Notes: generated by a model not told the origin, from the sequence alone. DNA of 9,386 nucleotides from Promethearchaeota archaeon (GCA_030668025.1 DAOUUT010000141.1:1-9386); one strand, 5' to 3'; shown: positions 1-6,141, counted from the first letter of the stretch. A program made the numbers and translations.

Positions 1-1016
1 ATTTGACGCAAACACGCTTTAGCGTCTCCTACTACTCCAACTGCAACAGGATAATTTTTGCCAATTTCGTGTGGATCGATATCGATTTGTATTAATTTTG
101 TTGGTGGGATCGAAAAGCTTACACCATCCTTGTAGGAGCTAGCAGTTTCGTCGGCAAATCGACAACCTATAGATAGAAGCACATCTGCAGTTGAAGTCAT
201 TCTCAACCCAACAGTAGTCCCTTTGCTACCAGTGCTCCACGCGAATAACGCGTGATCGTTTGGAAATGCGTCTTTACCCATCATTGTAACGACGACAGCA
301 GCACCAAGTTTCTCTGCTACTTCTTTAACTTCGTCATAAGCTTCGGCTGTAACTACGCCACCACCTAACAATAGGACTGGTCTTTTCGCTTTTTTTAATA
401 ATTCTACTGCCTTTTTAATTTGTTCCTGAGCACCTAATATTTTTCCACTTGCCCTTCTTTCCAAAGGATCGTGTATTTCAACATCAATTGCATCCGCTTG
501 AACATCCATAGGAAGATCAATGACAGAAGGACCCATTCTGCCAGTCATCATTTGATTAAAAGCTCTTTGCATGACTGTAGGTAATTGTTTTACATCAATC
601 ACTTGCCAAGAGCGTTTAACAACGGGTTCTAATATTCGAGGCATATTAGAATCTCTATTTCTTTCAATCTCTTGAAGCACCCCCTTTCCCCTCATGTGTG
701 TGTGAGTGTTTCCAGTAATGCAGAGTACCGGAAAGCTGTCTACGAAAGCATCAGCGAGACCAATGGCAGTGTTAATAGCACCGGGACCTATCGATGTAAA
801 TACGCATAAAGGTTGAGAAGTAACTCTAAAGTAACCTATTGACATATGAACGCCACTCATTTCCTGTTTGGGTTGGATCAATGTGATTCTCTCTTTGTTT
901 TGGAATAATGCATCCACGAAGGCTAGGCACCCATGTCCAGGTATCCCAAAAACATATTTAACACCTTCTTTAATCAGATATTTGGCGATTATTTCGCCTC
1001 CTGTATATTTAGGCAT
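1..1016 (-). CDS. Acetolactate synthase-like ThDP-dependent enzyme (C-terminus beyond window)
   Basis: This ORF starts at ATG 1016 and runs off the left edge, giving 338 residues; the family usually has about 550. The part seen covers the pyrimidine-binding domain and most of the central domain. Family signatures are a VFGIPGHG segment near residues 22-29, Glu52 aligned with the catalytic glutamate that activates thiamine diphosphate, a SIGPGA stretch near 76-81, and a DIDP-EIGKNYP segment near the end of the visible part. Such enzymes decarboxylate a 2-oxo acid and transfer the two-carbon unit. The C-terminal diphosphate-binding domain lies outside. The PGHG and GKGVLQEIER segments look more like the broad acetolactate-synthase-like group (IolD or Xsc relatives included) than true IlvB, so I leave the substrate open. 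Because Glu52 is kept, glyoxylate carboligase, which has valine there, is less likely. A TATA-like box sits about 27 bases before the ATG. It diverges from the radical SAM gene. Confidence 0.88.
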   Translation of the reverse strand, partial: MPKYTGGEIIAKYLIKEGVKYVFGIPGHGCLAFVDALFQNKERITLIQPKQEMSGVHMSIGYFRVTSQPLCVFTSIGPGAINTAIGLADAFVDSFPVLCITGNTHTHMRGKGVLQEIERNRDSNMPRILEPVVKRSWQVIDVKQLPTVMQRAFNQMMTGRMGPSVIDLPMDVQADAIDVEIHDPLERRASGKILGAQEQIKKAVELLKKAKRPVLLLGGGVVTAEAYDEVKEVAEKLGAAVVVTMMGKDAFPNDHALFAWSTGSKGTTVGLRMTSTADVLLSIGCRFADETASSYKDGVSFSIPPTKLIQIDIDPHEIGKNYPVAVGVVGDAKACLRQ

Positions 1017-1038
1017 TATTATCAATCAATTGTTTAAG

Positions 1039-1047
1039 TATAAAATA
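1039..1047 (-). promoter_or_regulatory. TATA-like box for the ThDP enzyme gene
   Basis: Read on the minus strand this is TATTTTATA. Its centre is about 27 bases upstream of the ATG at 1016. In archaea transcription starts roughly 25 bases past the box, so the mRNA would be nearly leaderless. The surroundings are very AT-rich, so the match alone is weak; the spacing is the main support. Confidence 0.4.
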
Positions 1048-1105
1048 AATATATCTAATATTTAATTGAAAAGAAATTAAAACTTAAATTTTTATAAAAA
1101 TAAAA

Positions 1106-1129
1106 GCATATTTTAAAAATTCAATATGC
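1106..1129. promoter_or_regulatory. Inverted repeat between divergent genes, possible operator
   Basis: GCATATT at 1106-1112 is matched by its reverse complement AATATGC at 1123-1129, with ten bases between. It lies in the intergenic region shared by the two divergent genes, just upstream of the TATA-like sequence at 1137-1144. A dimeric regulator site is possible. Chance cannot be excluded in such AT-rich DNA, although both arms end in GC. Confidence 0.25.
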
Positions 1130-1136
1130 CCCTCGA

Positions 1137-1169
1137 TTTATAAAGTAAACATCAAGAGATAGATTTATA
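1137..1169 (+). promoter_or_regulatory. Candidate TATA boxes for the radical SAM / DUF4130 pair
   Basis: Two candidates precede the GTG at 1212: TTTATAAA at 1137-1144 and TTTATA at 1164-1169. The first would give a leader of about 45 bases, the second about 20. No clear Shine-Dalgarno sequence precedes the GTG. An in-frame stop (TAG at 1209-1211) directly abuts the start, so translation cannot begin further upstream. Confidence 0.35.
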
Positions 1170-1211
1170 CACATTATAAAAAAAAACAATACTATTTTAC
1201 TGATGATTTAG

Positions 1212-2537
1212 GTGCCGTCTACTTTAGAAAAGATTCGAGTCTTGGGAGCAAATTCAAAATATGATATTTGTGCAAGCACCGCTTCCAGTCGCACTAATAA
1301 ATATCCAAAACTTTTTGGAGAGTCGAAAAATTGGATTGGGGCCACAGCAAATGCTGGAATTTGCCACAGCTATACCCCTGATGGTAGATGCGTGAGTCTT
1401 TTCAAAACTCTATACACTAACAAATGTATCTACAGTTGTAAGTACTGCTTTACTAATAATTGTAAGCACCGGATGAGTTTTACACCAGAAGAATATGCTC
1501 GCACATTTATGAAACTCTATTCTATGAATGTGGTGGAGGGCGTATTCATTTCATCCGGAGTTTGTGGCAGCGCCGATGAAACAAGCGAGGAGATGTTGGA
1601 AGTGGTTCGACTACTTCGATTCAAATATAACTTTGGTGGATACGTGCATTTTAAGTGTTTGCCAGGTGTGAGTAAGTATCTCCTTAAAGAGGCAATATCT
1701 CTATCTGATCGTATTTCAATTAATTCAGAAGCTTCCACTAAAGATCATTTAGCTGAAATCGCAGAACAGAAAGATTATTGCAACGATATTATAACTCGCC
1801 AACGCTGGTTAAAGCAGATCCGCATCAGACACAACGAGGAAACTCTCAAAGTCTTGAAAGATTTAAAACAAGACAATCATTTGAGATACCAAGAAAATAT
1901 GATTAAAGGTCGACGGGAAGATGGGTATAAAAAATTTCGATGGGATGGTGCTCCAATTCTCAATAGTGGACAGACCACGCAATTTGTAGTGGGGGCAGCA
2001 GAAAGTGAAAGTGATTACGACCTACTTAAACGAATTGATTGGGGATATAAAGAGATTGATTTAAGGCGTGCGTATTTTTCTTCGTTCATTCCAATTGAAG
2101 GGACACCATTAGCAGGTAAACAAGCGGCTTCATTAGCAAGAGAACATAGATTATATCAAAGTGATTGGTTATTACGAATCTATCATTATAAATTACGAGA
2201 TTTGAAAGAAGTATTGACCGAAGAAGGTAATTTACCCGAAGGAGATCCTAAAGTTCACTTAGCAAGAGAGTATTTTAAAGATCATAGCCCAGTGGATCCA
2301 AACCAAGCACCATATAAGGAGTTACTCCGCGTTCCTGGAATTGGTCCAATTTCCGCTAAACGGATAATTAATTTACGAGCTAAAAAATTTTCGTTTAAGC
2401 GCAGACAAGATCTAAAATCTGTTGGCGTAGTATTAAAAAGAGCTGACCCGTTCCTCTTGATAAACGGACAGAAGCAAAGTACTCTTTCTGATTTTACCAA
2501 TCTTAACAACAGCACAATTTTACAGAGTGAAATCTAA
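1212..2537 (+). CDS. Radical SAM protein with C-terminal helix-hairpin-helix, putative DNA modification/repair
   Basis: The protein has 441 residues and a GTG start; an in-frame TAG immediately upstream rules out an earlier one. The radical SAM core carries the cluster motif Cys72-X3-Cys76-X2-Cys79, which binds the [4Fe-4S] that cleaves S-adenosylmethionine. The N-terminus (SKYDICAST), the GICHSYTPDGRCVSL stretch (49-63) and the EHRLYQSDWLLR stretch (311-322) match what I remember of TIGR03916, the family named for its link to uracil-DNA glycosylase-like partners. Residues 371-385 (LLRVPGIGPISAKRI) form a helix-hairpin-helix, a non-specific DNA-binding element. Role in DNA repair or base modification is a prediction from this element and from the partner gene; the reaction is unknown. 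Its stop codon overlaps the start of the DUF4130 gene by one base (TAATG), so the two are surely coupled. Arginine codons are mostly CGN (about 21 of 30), unlike nearby genes such as tmk. Confidence 0.88.
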   Translation: MPSTLEKIRVLGANSKYDICASTASSRTNKYPKLFGESKNWIGATANAGICHSYTPDGRCVSLFKTLYTNKCIYSCKYCFTNNCKHRMSFTPEEYARTFMKLYSMNVVEGVFISSGVCGSADETSEEMLEVVRLLRFKYNFGGYVHFKCLPGVSKYLLKEAISLSDRISINSEASTKDHLAEIAEQKDYCNDIITRQRWLKQIRIRHNEETLKVLKDLKQDNHLRYQENMIKGRREDGYKKFRWDGAPILNSGQTTQFVVGAAESESDYDLLKRIDWGYKEIDLRRAYFSSFIPIEGTPLAGKQAASLAREHRLYQSDWLLRIYHYKLRDLKEVLTEEGNLPEGDPKVHLAREYFKDHSPVDPNQAPYKELLRVPGIGPISAKRIINLRAKKFSFKRRQDLKSVGVVLKRADPFLLINGQKQSTLSDFTNLNNSTILQSEI

Positions 2538-3199
2538 TGAAAAAGATATCAAATAGTCAGGATCCATTAGAAGTTATTGGGCGCGCTAAAGGATATTCTC
2601 GCGAAGATTTGGTTCTTAATCTTCCGCGCCATTCTAAATTTTCTCCTGCTCTAATGCAACATATTAAAAATATTCCAGAAGTAATTTTACGCAATTCAGG
2701 AACACCATTGGCAAAAAAAATTAACCGGATGATGCGAGAAGTGTTTACTGAAGCATATCGTGCAAAACAATTCTCACGAACAGAAATAAATAGTCGTGGT
2801 GTGCTATTCGGAGTGGTCCACATCAAGCATAAAGTGATTGATCTTGTCTTAAACTATTTTCACGATAGATGGCCACAATGTGTAATCTGTTTGTATAATG
2901 AACACACCCATAAAACCGGGTTAATAGACGAAAAAGGAATAATTCGTGAATTTATCTCTCCTCTAAAAAATGTTGTTGAAAAGGTTAGTAAAAATCGTCC
3001 CAATATCCCATATTTTGACGATATTCAATTTTCTGGTGAAGAAATCTTCGAAACGCTATACAAATCACAATTCATATCTGAACGAGAAAACCAACCTTAC
3101 TTTAAAAGGATGATACCTGGCCAATGTTTTAAGTTACCGGGGATGAGAAATGGTGTAGAAAAGCGTTTTCGAAATAGGAACCTTAATGAATTTCTTTAA
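2537..3199 (+). CDS. DUF4130-type protein, partner of the radical SAM protein
   Basis: This 220-residue protein starts at the ATG overlapping the radical SAM stop. I assign it to the DUF4130 / TIGR03915 type from its C-terminal part: the stretch at 171-194 (FETLYKSQFISERENQ, then RMIP) matches the family pattern of an LW-x2-Y-x4-I-x-eR-Np motif followed by a MP-x-RYW-like end. The middle holds a VVHIKHKVIDLVLNYFHDRW segment and a strand-rich segment at 113-138, which fits the region where relatives have a short beta structure ending at the DG turn. The match is diverged. In bacteria this domain is encoded next to the radical SAM gene and is often fused to a uracil-DNA glycosylase-like domain. 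Here no glycosylase domain follows: the protein ends about 20 residues after the motif. Function is unknown; a joint role with its neighbour in DNA metabolism is inferred from the pairing. CGN arginine codons dominate (about 14 of 18). Confidence 0.72.
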   Translation: MKKISNSQDPLEVIGRAKGYSREDLVLNLPRHSKFSPALMQHIKNIPEVILRNSGTPLAKKINRMMREVFTEAYRAKQFSRTEINSRGVLFGVVHIKHKVIDLVLNYFHDRWPQCVICLYNEHTHKTGLIDEKGIIREFISPLKNVVEKVSKNRPNIPYFDDIQFSGEEIFETLYKSQFISERENQPYFKRMIPGQCFKLPGMRNGVEKRFRNRNLNEFL

Positions 3200-3369
3200 C
3201 ACCCTTTGATTTGTTTTCTCAAATTATCATTTTGGATGTATTGTTACTGTAGAATAAAACTCATTTTTGAGTATTTATTTATATCGTTGACTTATTAATA
3301 TTTTCTAATAAAATTAAAAATTCTGAGTTCAGAAATTAAGTAGAACAGATAGTAATAAAATTAAATATT

Positions 3370-3486
3370 ATGTCTTCAGAAACCTTTTCAAAACATAGTA
3401 GAATCGAAATTCTATCGTTTAGCGGTGGTAATTTTATAACAGAGTCCGTAAGTACTGTATTCGGTAGTTGGCTCTTTTTTTTCTAA
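3370..3486 (+). pseudogene. Short ORF with a partial copy of the CooC-like gene start
   Basis: An ATG at 3370 opens a 38-codon frame ending at TAA 3484-3486. Its residues RIEILSFSGG resemble the start of the gene 250 bases downstream (LKIISFSGKGG). The likeness is also in the DNA: 3407-3425 and 3631-3649 agree at 18 of 19 bases, and both copies are in the frame that reads SFSG. After this point the resemblance stops: the P-loop lysines are missing and the tail is a hydrophobic run ending FGSWLFFF. I read it as a degraded leftover of a second ParA/MinD-type ATPase gene or of a duplication at this locus. It could instead be a short regulatory leader peptide. Confidence 0.35.
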
Positions 3487-3535
3487 GATATCAAGATCGG
3501 TTAACATAGGTAGGTTAGCATGACGATATCTTAAT

Positions 3536-3577
3536 AAATCATAAAAGCAAACCTTTTATGATTTGCACTTTTTTTTT
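3536..3577 (+). terminator. Perfect 12-bp hairpin followed by nine T
   Basis: AAATCATAAAAG at 3536-3547 pairs without mismatch with CTTTTATGATTT at 3553-3564, with a five-base loop (CAAAC). Four bases later come nine T at 3569-3577. On the plus strand this has the shape of an intrinsic terminator, which would end any transcript covering the short ORF at 3370-3486. It could also be an operator or an attenuator for the CooC-like gene that starts 43 bases later. The stem is AT-rich, so an RNA hairpin would be of modest strength. Confidence 0.5.
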
Positions 3578-3620
3578 CACATAAGCTCCTGTAAACGCAA
3601 GAAAGAGAGTAAGAATAAAA

Positions 3621-4400
3621 ATGACGTTAAAAATTATATCGTTTAGCGGAAAAGGTGGGGTTGGTAAATCTACCTTGATGGTGCTCATGCTTAAACACAT
3701 CTTGGAATCGAAAAAATACGAGAACGTATTGGTTATTGACGCCGATCCCGACGCAAACATCGGAGACATCATCGGTGAAGAGGTTGGGTTCAAACAAACG
3801 GTAGGGGGAAAAATGACAGCGCTCAAAGAAAAAATTCAGAAAAGACAAATACCCCTCGAAGTTTCGAAAGATTCAATTATCGAATCTGAGGTTTTCGACG
3901 CTCTCATAGAATTGGACGACTTTGACCTTTTAGAAATGGGACGCGGGGAAGGGGAAGGGTGTTATTGCAGCGTAAATAACACGTTAAAGCGTATAATTGA
4001 TGTATTATCGAAAAATTACGACATCGCCTTAATAGATTCTCCCGCGGGGTTAGAACACTTTGCTCGAAGGACGGGGCGGGACGTGACTGACCTCGTTATC
4101 GTAACGGACGCGAGTAAAATGGGATTTCACACCATGGAAAGAATCGTCGAAGTAACCAACGAAGTCCACTTAGACTTTAAAAACATACTCGTTATTGGTA
4201 ACCGTTTTCCCGAAGACATGAAAAACTTGTTAACCGAAAGAGTTGAAAAAATTAAAGATGACAGGATAAAATTTCTGGGCTTGCTCCCTAACGACGAAGA
4301 AATTAGTAAAATGAACTTACTCGAGAAAAACCTGCTAGATATTTCTGCTGAAAACAAATTTTACAAATCTGCAAAAGAGCTTTTCGCAAAGATAATCTAA
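3621..4400 (+). CDS. CooC-like P-loop ATPase, nickel insertion accessory protein
   Basis: This 259-residue protein belongs to the SIMIBI (MinD/ParA) class. The deviant Walker A is GKGGVGKST at 10-18, with signature lysine Lys11 and Lys16; the switch segment DADPDAN is at 40-46. The stretch GRGEGEGCYCSVNNTL (107-122) includes a Cys114-X-Cys116 pair, which in CooC proteins binds metal between two subunits. CooC and AcsF-type ATPases load nickel into carbon monoxide dehydrogenase or acetyl-CoA synthase, so a link to the Wood-Ljungdahl pathway is likely, yet no such enzyme is encoded here. The Walker B-like segment reads IDSPAGLEH (138-146); CooC proteins more often have EAG, MinD proteins PAG, so the protein is somewhat mixed. 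Start ATG 3621 puts the P-loop at the usual place. C-ending codons are frequent: about 15 of 21 aspartates are GAC, against almost all GAT in the HD gene nearby. This suggests a separate origin. Confidence 0.8.
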   Translation: MTLKIISFSGKGGVGKSTLMVLMLKHILESKKYENVLVIDADPDANIGDIIGEEVGFKQTVGGKMTALKEKIQKRQIPLEVSKDSIIESEVFDALIELDDFDLLEMGRGEGEGCYCSVNNTLKRIIDVLSKNYDIALIDSPAGLEHFARRTGRDVTDLVIVTDASKMGFHTMERIVEVTNEVHLDFKNILVIGNRFPEDMKNLLTERVEKIKDDRIKFLGLLPNDEEISKMNLLEKNLLDISAENKFYKSAKELFAKII

Positions 4401-4522
4401 TCTTTACCTGATACAAAATAAAATAAGTGTTGAAATCTAAATATTTCGTTTAAATATTCTCCAAGCCCTACTAAGAAAGGAGATCAGTATTATTTCAGTA
4501 TACTTAAAGAATTTATTCGGTC

Positions 4523-4593
4523 AAAAAAAATTGACACTGAGAAAAACGACGAGAAAAATTATTAGGAAAGCAAAGAAGAAAAATAAAAGCAAA
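4523..4593 (-). terminator. Oligo-T tracts after the uS2 gene
   Basis: Read on the minus strand, the bases just past the uS2 stop contain several T-rich tracts, ending with a run of eight T (4530 to 4523). Archaeal RNA polymerase stops at such oligo-T stretches without needing a hairpin. The whole gap to the convergent CooC-like gene (4401-4594) shows nothing else I can support. Confidence 0.35.
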
Positions 4594-4594
4594 A

Positions 4595-5407
4595 TTACTG
4601 TTGACGATACATAGGAACGATTTTGGAAGTGAATTCTTCTAAAGTGTAGGGAAAATCGTCTTCGCTTGAAATCTTCCCTAATTCCATCAATATCTGTCGT
4701 GCTAACAACCAAAAAGCTAAACCTAACGCTTTTTTCCCTCTATTATTTGCAGGTATTGCAAGGTCGATTCCGTCAAGTATATCGTCAGTATCGAACAACG
4801 CTATGACAGGGATTCGAGCTAATTGTGCTTCTCTTAAAATTACTTTATCAGCATGAGGATCAATGATAACTACCACAGACGCATCTTTAATATAATCCTC
4901 TATGACGGGATTCGTTAAAGAACCAGGAATAAAACGCTCGGTGATTGCCCTACATCCTAACACTTTGCAAAATTGCTTTACGGGTTCCTTTCCATATCTT
5001 CTGACAGAGGATACGATCACCTTATCGCTTCCCCCTTCAACATATTTGCTCAGGAATTTTGCGGCAACAGTTAGACGTTCGTCAGTTTTAGTCAAATCAA
5101 TAACATACAAACCGTAATTAGTTTGTCTGTACACAAATTGTTTCGCATCTCCAGATAATAATTTAGTTCCAATGTGGATTCCACAACTTAGATATAATTG
5201 CTTTTTTTCTTCATCCTTATCAATAATTTTTTCAGCTTGCTCAACTTCAGCGTCTATATCGTCAGTATCGAGTAAATTAAGTTCCTTTTCGATATCTAAA
5301 TCTTCATCAAAATCTTCATCAAAATCTTCTTCGATATCTACTTCTTCTTCCTTCTCAGGTTTCTTAGTTTTTTCTGTTTTTTCTGTTTTTTTCTTTTTTT
5401 TAGCCAA
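4595..5407 (-). CDS. rps2: Small-subunit ribosomal protein uS2 (archaeal/eukaryotic type)
   Basis: uS2 sits on the back of the 30S subunit near the head-body junction. The core, from about residue 67 to the end, is a full archaeal-type uS2: YLSCGIHIGTK, then Y-x(4)-GLYVIDLTKTDERL, RFIPGSLTNP, a DPHAD segment, and DLAIPANNRGKKALGLAFWLLAR. The open frame begins at a TTG at 5422, but I prefer the TTG at 5407. It yields MAKKKKKTEK and lies about 29 bases from the TATA-like box at 5432-5440; the upstream TTG would be too close to the box. There is no in-frame ATG before the core. With this start the protein has 270 residues. The extra N-terminal part of about 65 residues is a lysine-rich stretch followed by an acidic, repetitive one (DEDFDEDFDEDLDIE). 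It is encoded alone, without the ribosomal or RNA polymerase genes that often neighbour it in archaea. Confidence 0.93.
   Translation of the reverse strand: MAKKKKKTEKTEKTKKPEKEEEVDIEEDFDEDFDEDLDIEKELNLLDTDDIDAEVEQAEKIIDKDEEKKQLYLSCGIHIGTKLLSGDAKQFVYRQTNYGLYVIDLTKTDERLTVAAKFLSKYVEGGSDKVIVSSVRRYGKEPVKQFCKVLGCRAITERFIPGSLTNPVIEDYIKDASVVVIIDPHADKVILREAQLARIPVIALFDTDDILDGIDLAIPANNRGKKALGLAFWLLARQILMELGKISSEDDFPYTLEEFTSKIVPMYRQQ
5298..5333 (-). repeat. Three 12-base tandem units in the acidic part of uS2
   Basis: Units AAATCTTCATCA at 5298-5309 and 5310-5321 are identical; the third (5322-5333) differs in two bases near its end. On the coding strand each unit specifies four residues of the pattern D-E-D-F. 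The repeat keeps the reading frame, so the acidic tract can lengthen or shorten by whole units through slippage. Confidence 0.7.
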
Positions 5408-5431
5408 TGTAGATACCCACAATAGAATTAG

Positions 5432-5440
5432 TATATTAAA
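5432..5440 (-). promoter_or_regulatory. TATA-like box for uS2
   Basis: On the minus strand this reads TTTAATATA. Its centre lies about 29 bases before the TTG at 5407, the spacing expected for a leaderless archaeal mRNA. This helps choose 5407 over 5422 as the start of translation. Confidence 0.4.
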
Positions 5441-5584
5441 ATTACAATCTTAGATAAACTAAATAAAATAACATAATTTTAATATTTTATTAAAAGAAAT
5501 CTTCTAATTCTCTTAGAACTAAAGATTTAATATAACAAAATAATTAAATTTATTATTAAACTCATATAACATATTTGATTGAAA

Positions 5585-6073
5585 ATGGTTTCTTATAGAT
5601 TATTGCTTGGAATTGTTGTTGGATTTGTTTTTAGTTTTTTTACAGCATTCTTTTTTAATATGGAACAGATAATAATCCAATTACAACTTTATTCACAAAT
5701 TGACGTTTTTAAAATTATAATCATTTTAATTGGAGCTAATTTTAAATTTGATCTCTTTTCATTATTTACCGGATCATCCACAATAATCGACATTTTCGCT
5801 CCACAGCTTCTAGCGAGTATTTTTATTGGTTATTTGAGTGGTACTATTTCAAAAGGTTTGAAACGAGGGCTTCTCGCAAGTGCGCTGGTTATTATAATCG
5901 ATTTTTTAATCTGGATGTTGTTAAGCGTTATATCTGGTGAAGATTTAATGGCTTTATTTCAAGGAACTCAACTATCTGTTACAATTGGAGGAATACTTAC
6001 TGCAATTATAGGTTCTATTACAGGAGGCTTAATTGGAGGGGTAATTAGTGGACCGTATGAAGAAGTTTATTAA
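5585..6073 (+). CDS. Multi-pass membrane protein of unknown function
   Basis: I do not recognise this family. The frame is open from a TTG at 5579, but the ATG at 5585 is the more natural start and gives 162 residues. About four hydrophobic segments fit membrane helices: roughly 5-25, 70-88, 96-117 and 130-156; a fifth, weaker one lies near 41-62. The last is glycine-rich (SITGGLIGGVISG), a pattern that allows close helix packing. Basic residues at 90-94 (KGLKR) separate the second and third strong helices and probably face the cytoplasm. The protein ends with a short acidic tail (PYEEVY). No catalytic or metal-binding motif is visible. A TATA-like ATTATTAAA lies about 30 bases before the ATG. 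It diverges from uS2 and is 98 bases ahead of the HD gene, which has its own TATA-like box, so a shared operon is unlikely. Confidence 0.72.
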   Translation: MVSYRLLLGIVVGFVFSFFTAFFFNMEQIIIQLQLYSQIDVFKIIIILIGANFKFDLFSLFTGSSTIIDIFAPQLLASIFIGYLSGTISKGLKRGLLASALVIIIDFLIWMLLSVISGEDLMALFQGTQLSVTIGGILTAIIGSITGGLIGGVISGPYEEVY

Positions 6074-6091
6074 TTTATTAAACAAAAAAAG

Positions 6092-6119
6092 TATGGGATA
6101 GATTTTGTGTCCTACCATA
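6092..6119 (+). other. Imperfect hairpin after the membrane protein gene
   Basis: TATGG at 6092-6096 and TAG at 6099-6101 pair with CTA at 6112-6114 and CCATA at 6115-6119, leaving a two-base bulge and a ten-base loop. It lies 18 bases past the stop codon and could protect or end the transcript, although only a weak T-rich stretch follows. Confidence 0.25.
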
Positions 6120-6141
6120 ATTCTTAATTTTAGACTAAACC

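Larger units (their letters stand above)
3200..3620. other. 421-base intergenic region between DUF4130 gene and CooC-like gene
   Basis: No gene of normal size lies here. The first 170 bases are AT-rich and hold only small inverted repeats: ACTCA-tttt-TGAGT near 3260, and TTCTGA-gt-TCAGAA at 3321-3334, the latter possibly an operator. A short ORF at 3370-3486 carries a partial copy of the next gene's start. A perfect 12-bp hairpin with a following T-run sits at 3536-3577. After the hairpin, 43 bases without a clear TATA box or Shine-Dalgarno sequence lead to the ATG at 3621. Confidence 0.6.

Noticed and set aside
868..1065. 65-codon plus-strand ORF.
   Set aside because: It lies almost wholly inside the minus-strand ThDP enzyme gene, whose translation matches its family throughout.
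3380..3557. AAACCTTTT occurring at both 3380-3388 and 3549-3557, considered as part of a larger duplication.
   Set aside because: The offset (169) differs from that of the 19-base copy (224), so it is not one duplication, and nine AT-rich bases can match by chance.
3621..4400. Chromosome-partition ParA or cell-division MinD.
   Set aside because: The GCYC pair and the GRGEG-x-GCYC-x-VNN stretch point to the CooC/AcsF branch, no ParB-like gene is adjacent, and there is no MinD amphipathic C-terminal helix.
4447..4611. Plus-strand open frame rich in lysine and arginine between the CooC-like and uS2 genes, with an SD-like AAGGAG near 4478.
   Set aside because: It has no ATG, only a late TTG, and it overlaps the uS2 3' end. 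The basic composition follows from A-rich DNA, so I do not call it a gene.
5298..5333. Short tandem units that might hint at a CRISPR array or a plasmid iteron.
   Set aside because: The units are 12 bases long without spacers and lie inside the uS2 coding frame.
5172..5453. Serine-rich plus-strand ORF of 93 codons.
   Set aside because: It is the antisense of the repetitive N-terminal part of uS2; the serine runs mirror the acidic codons.
5579..5584. TTG start two codons ahead of the membrane protein ATG.
   Set aside because: It adds only two residues, and the ATG fits the TATA spacing equally well or better.
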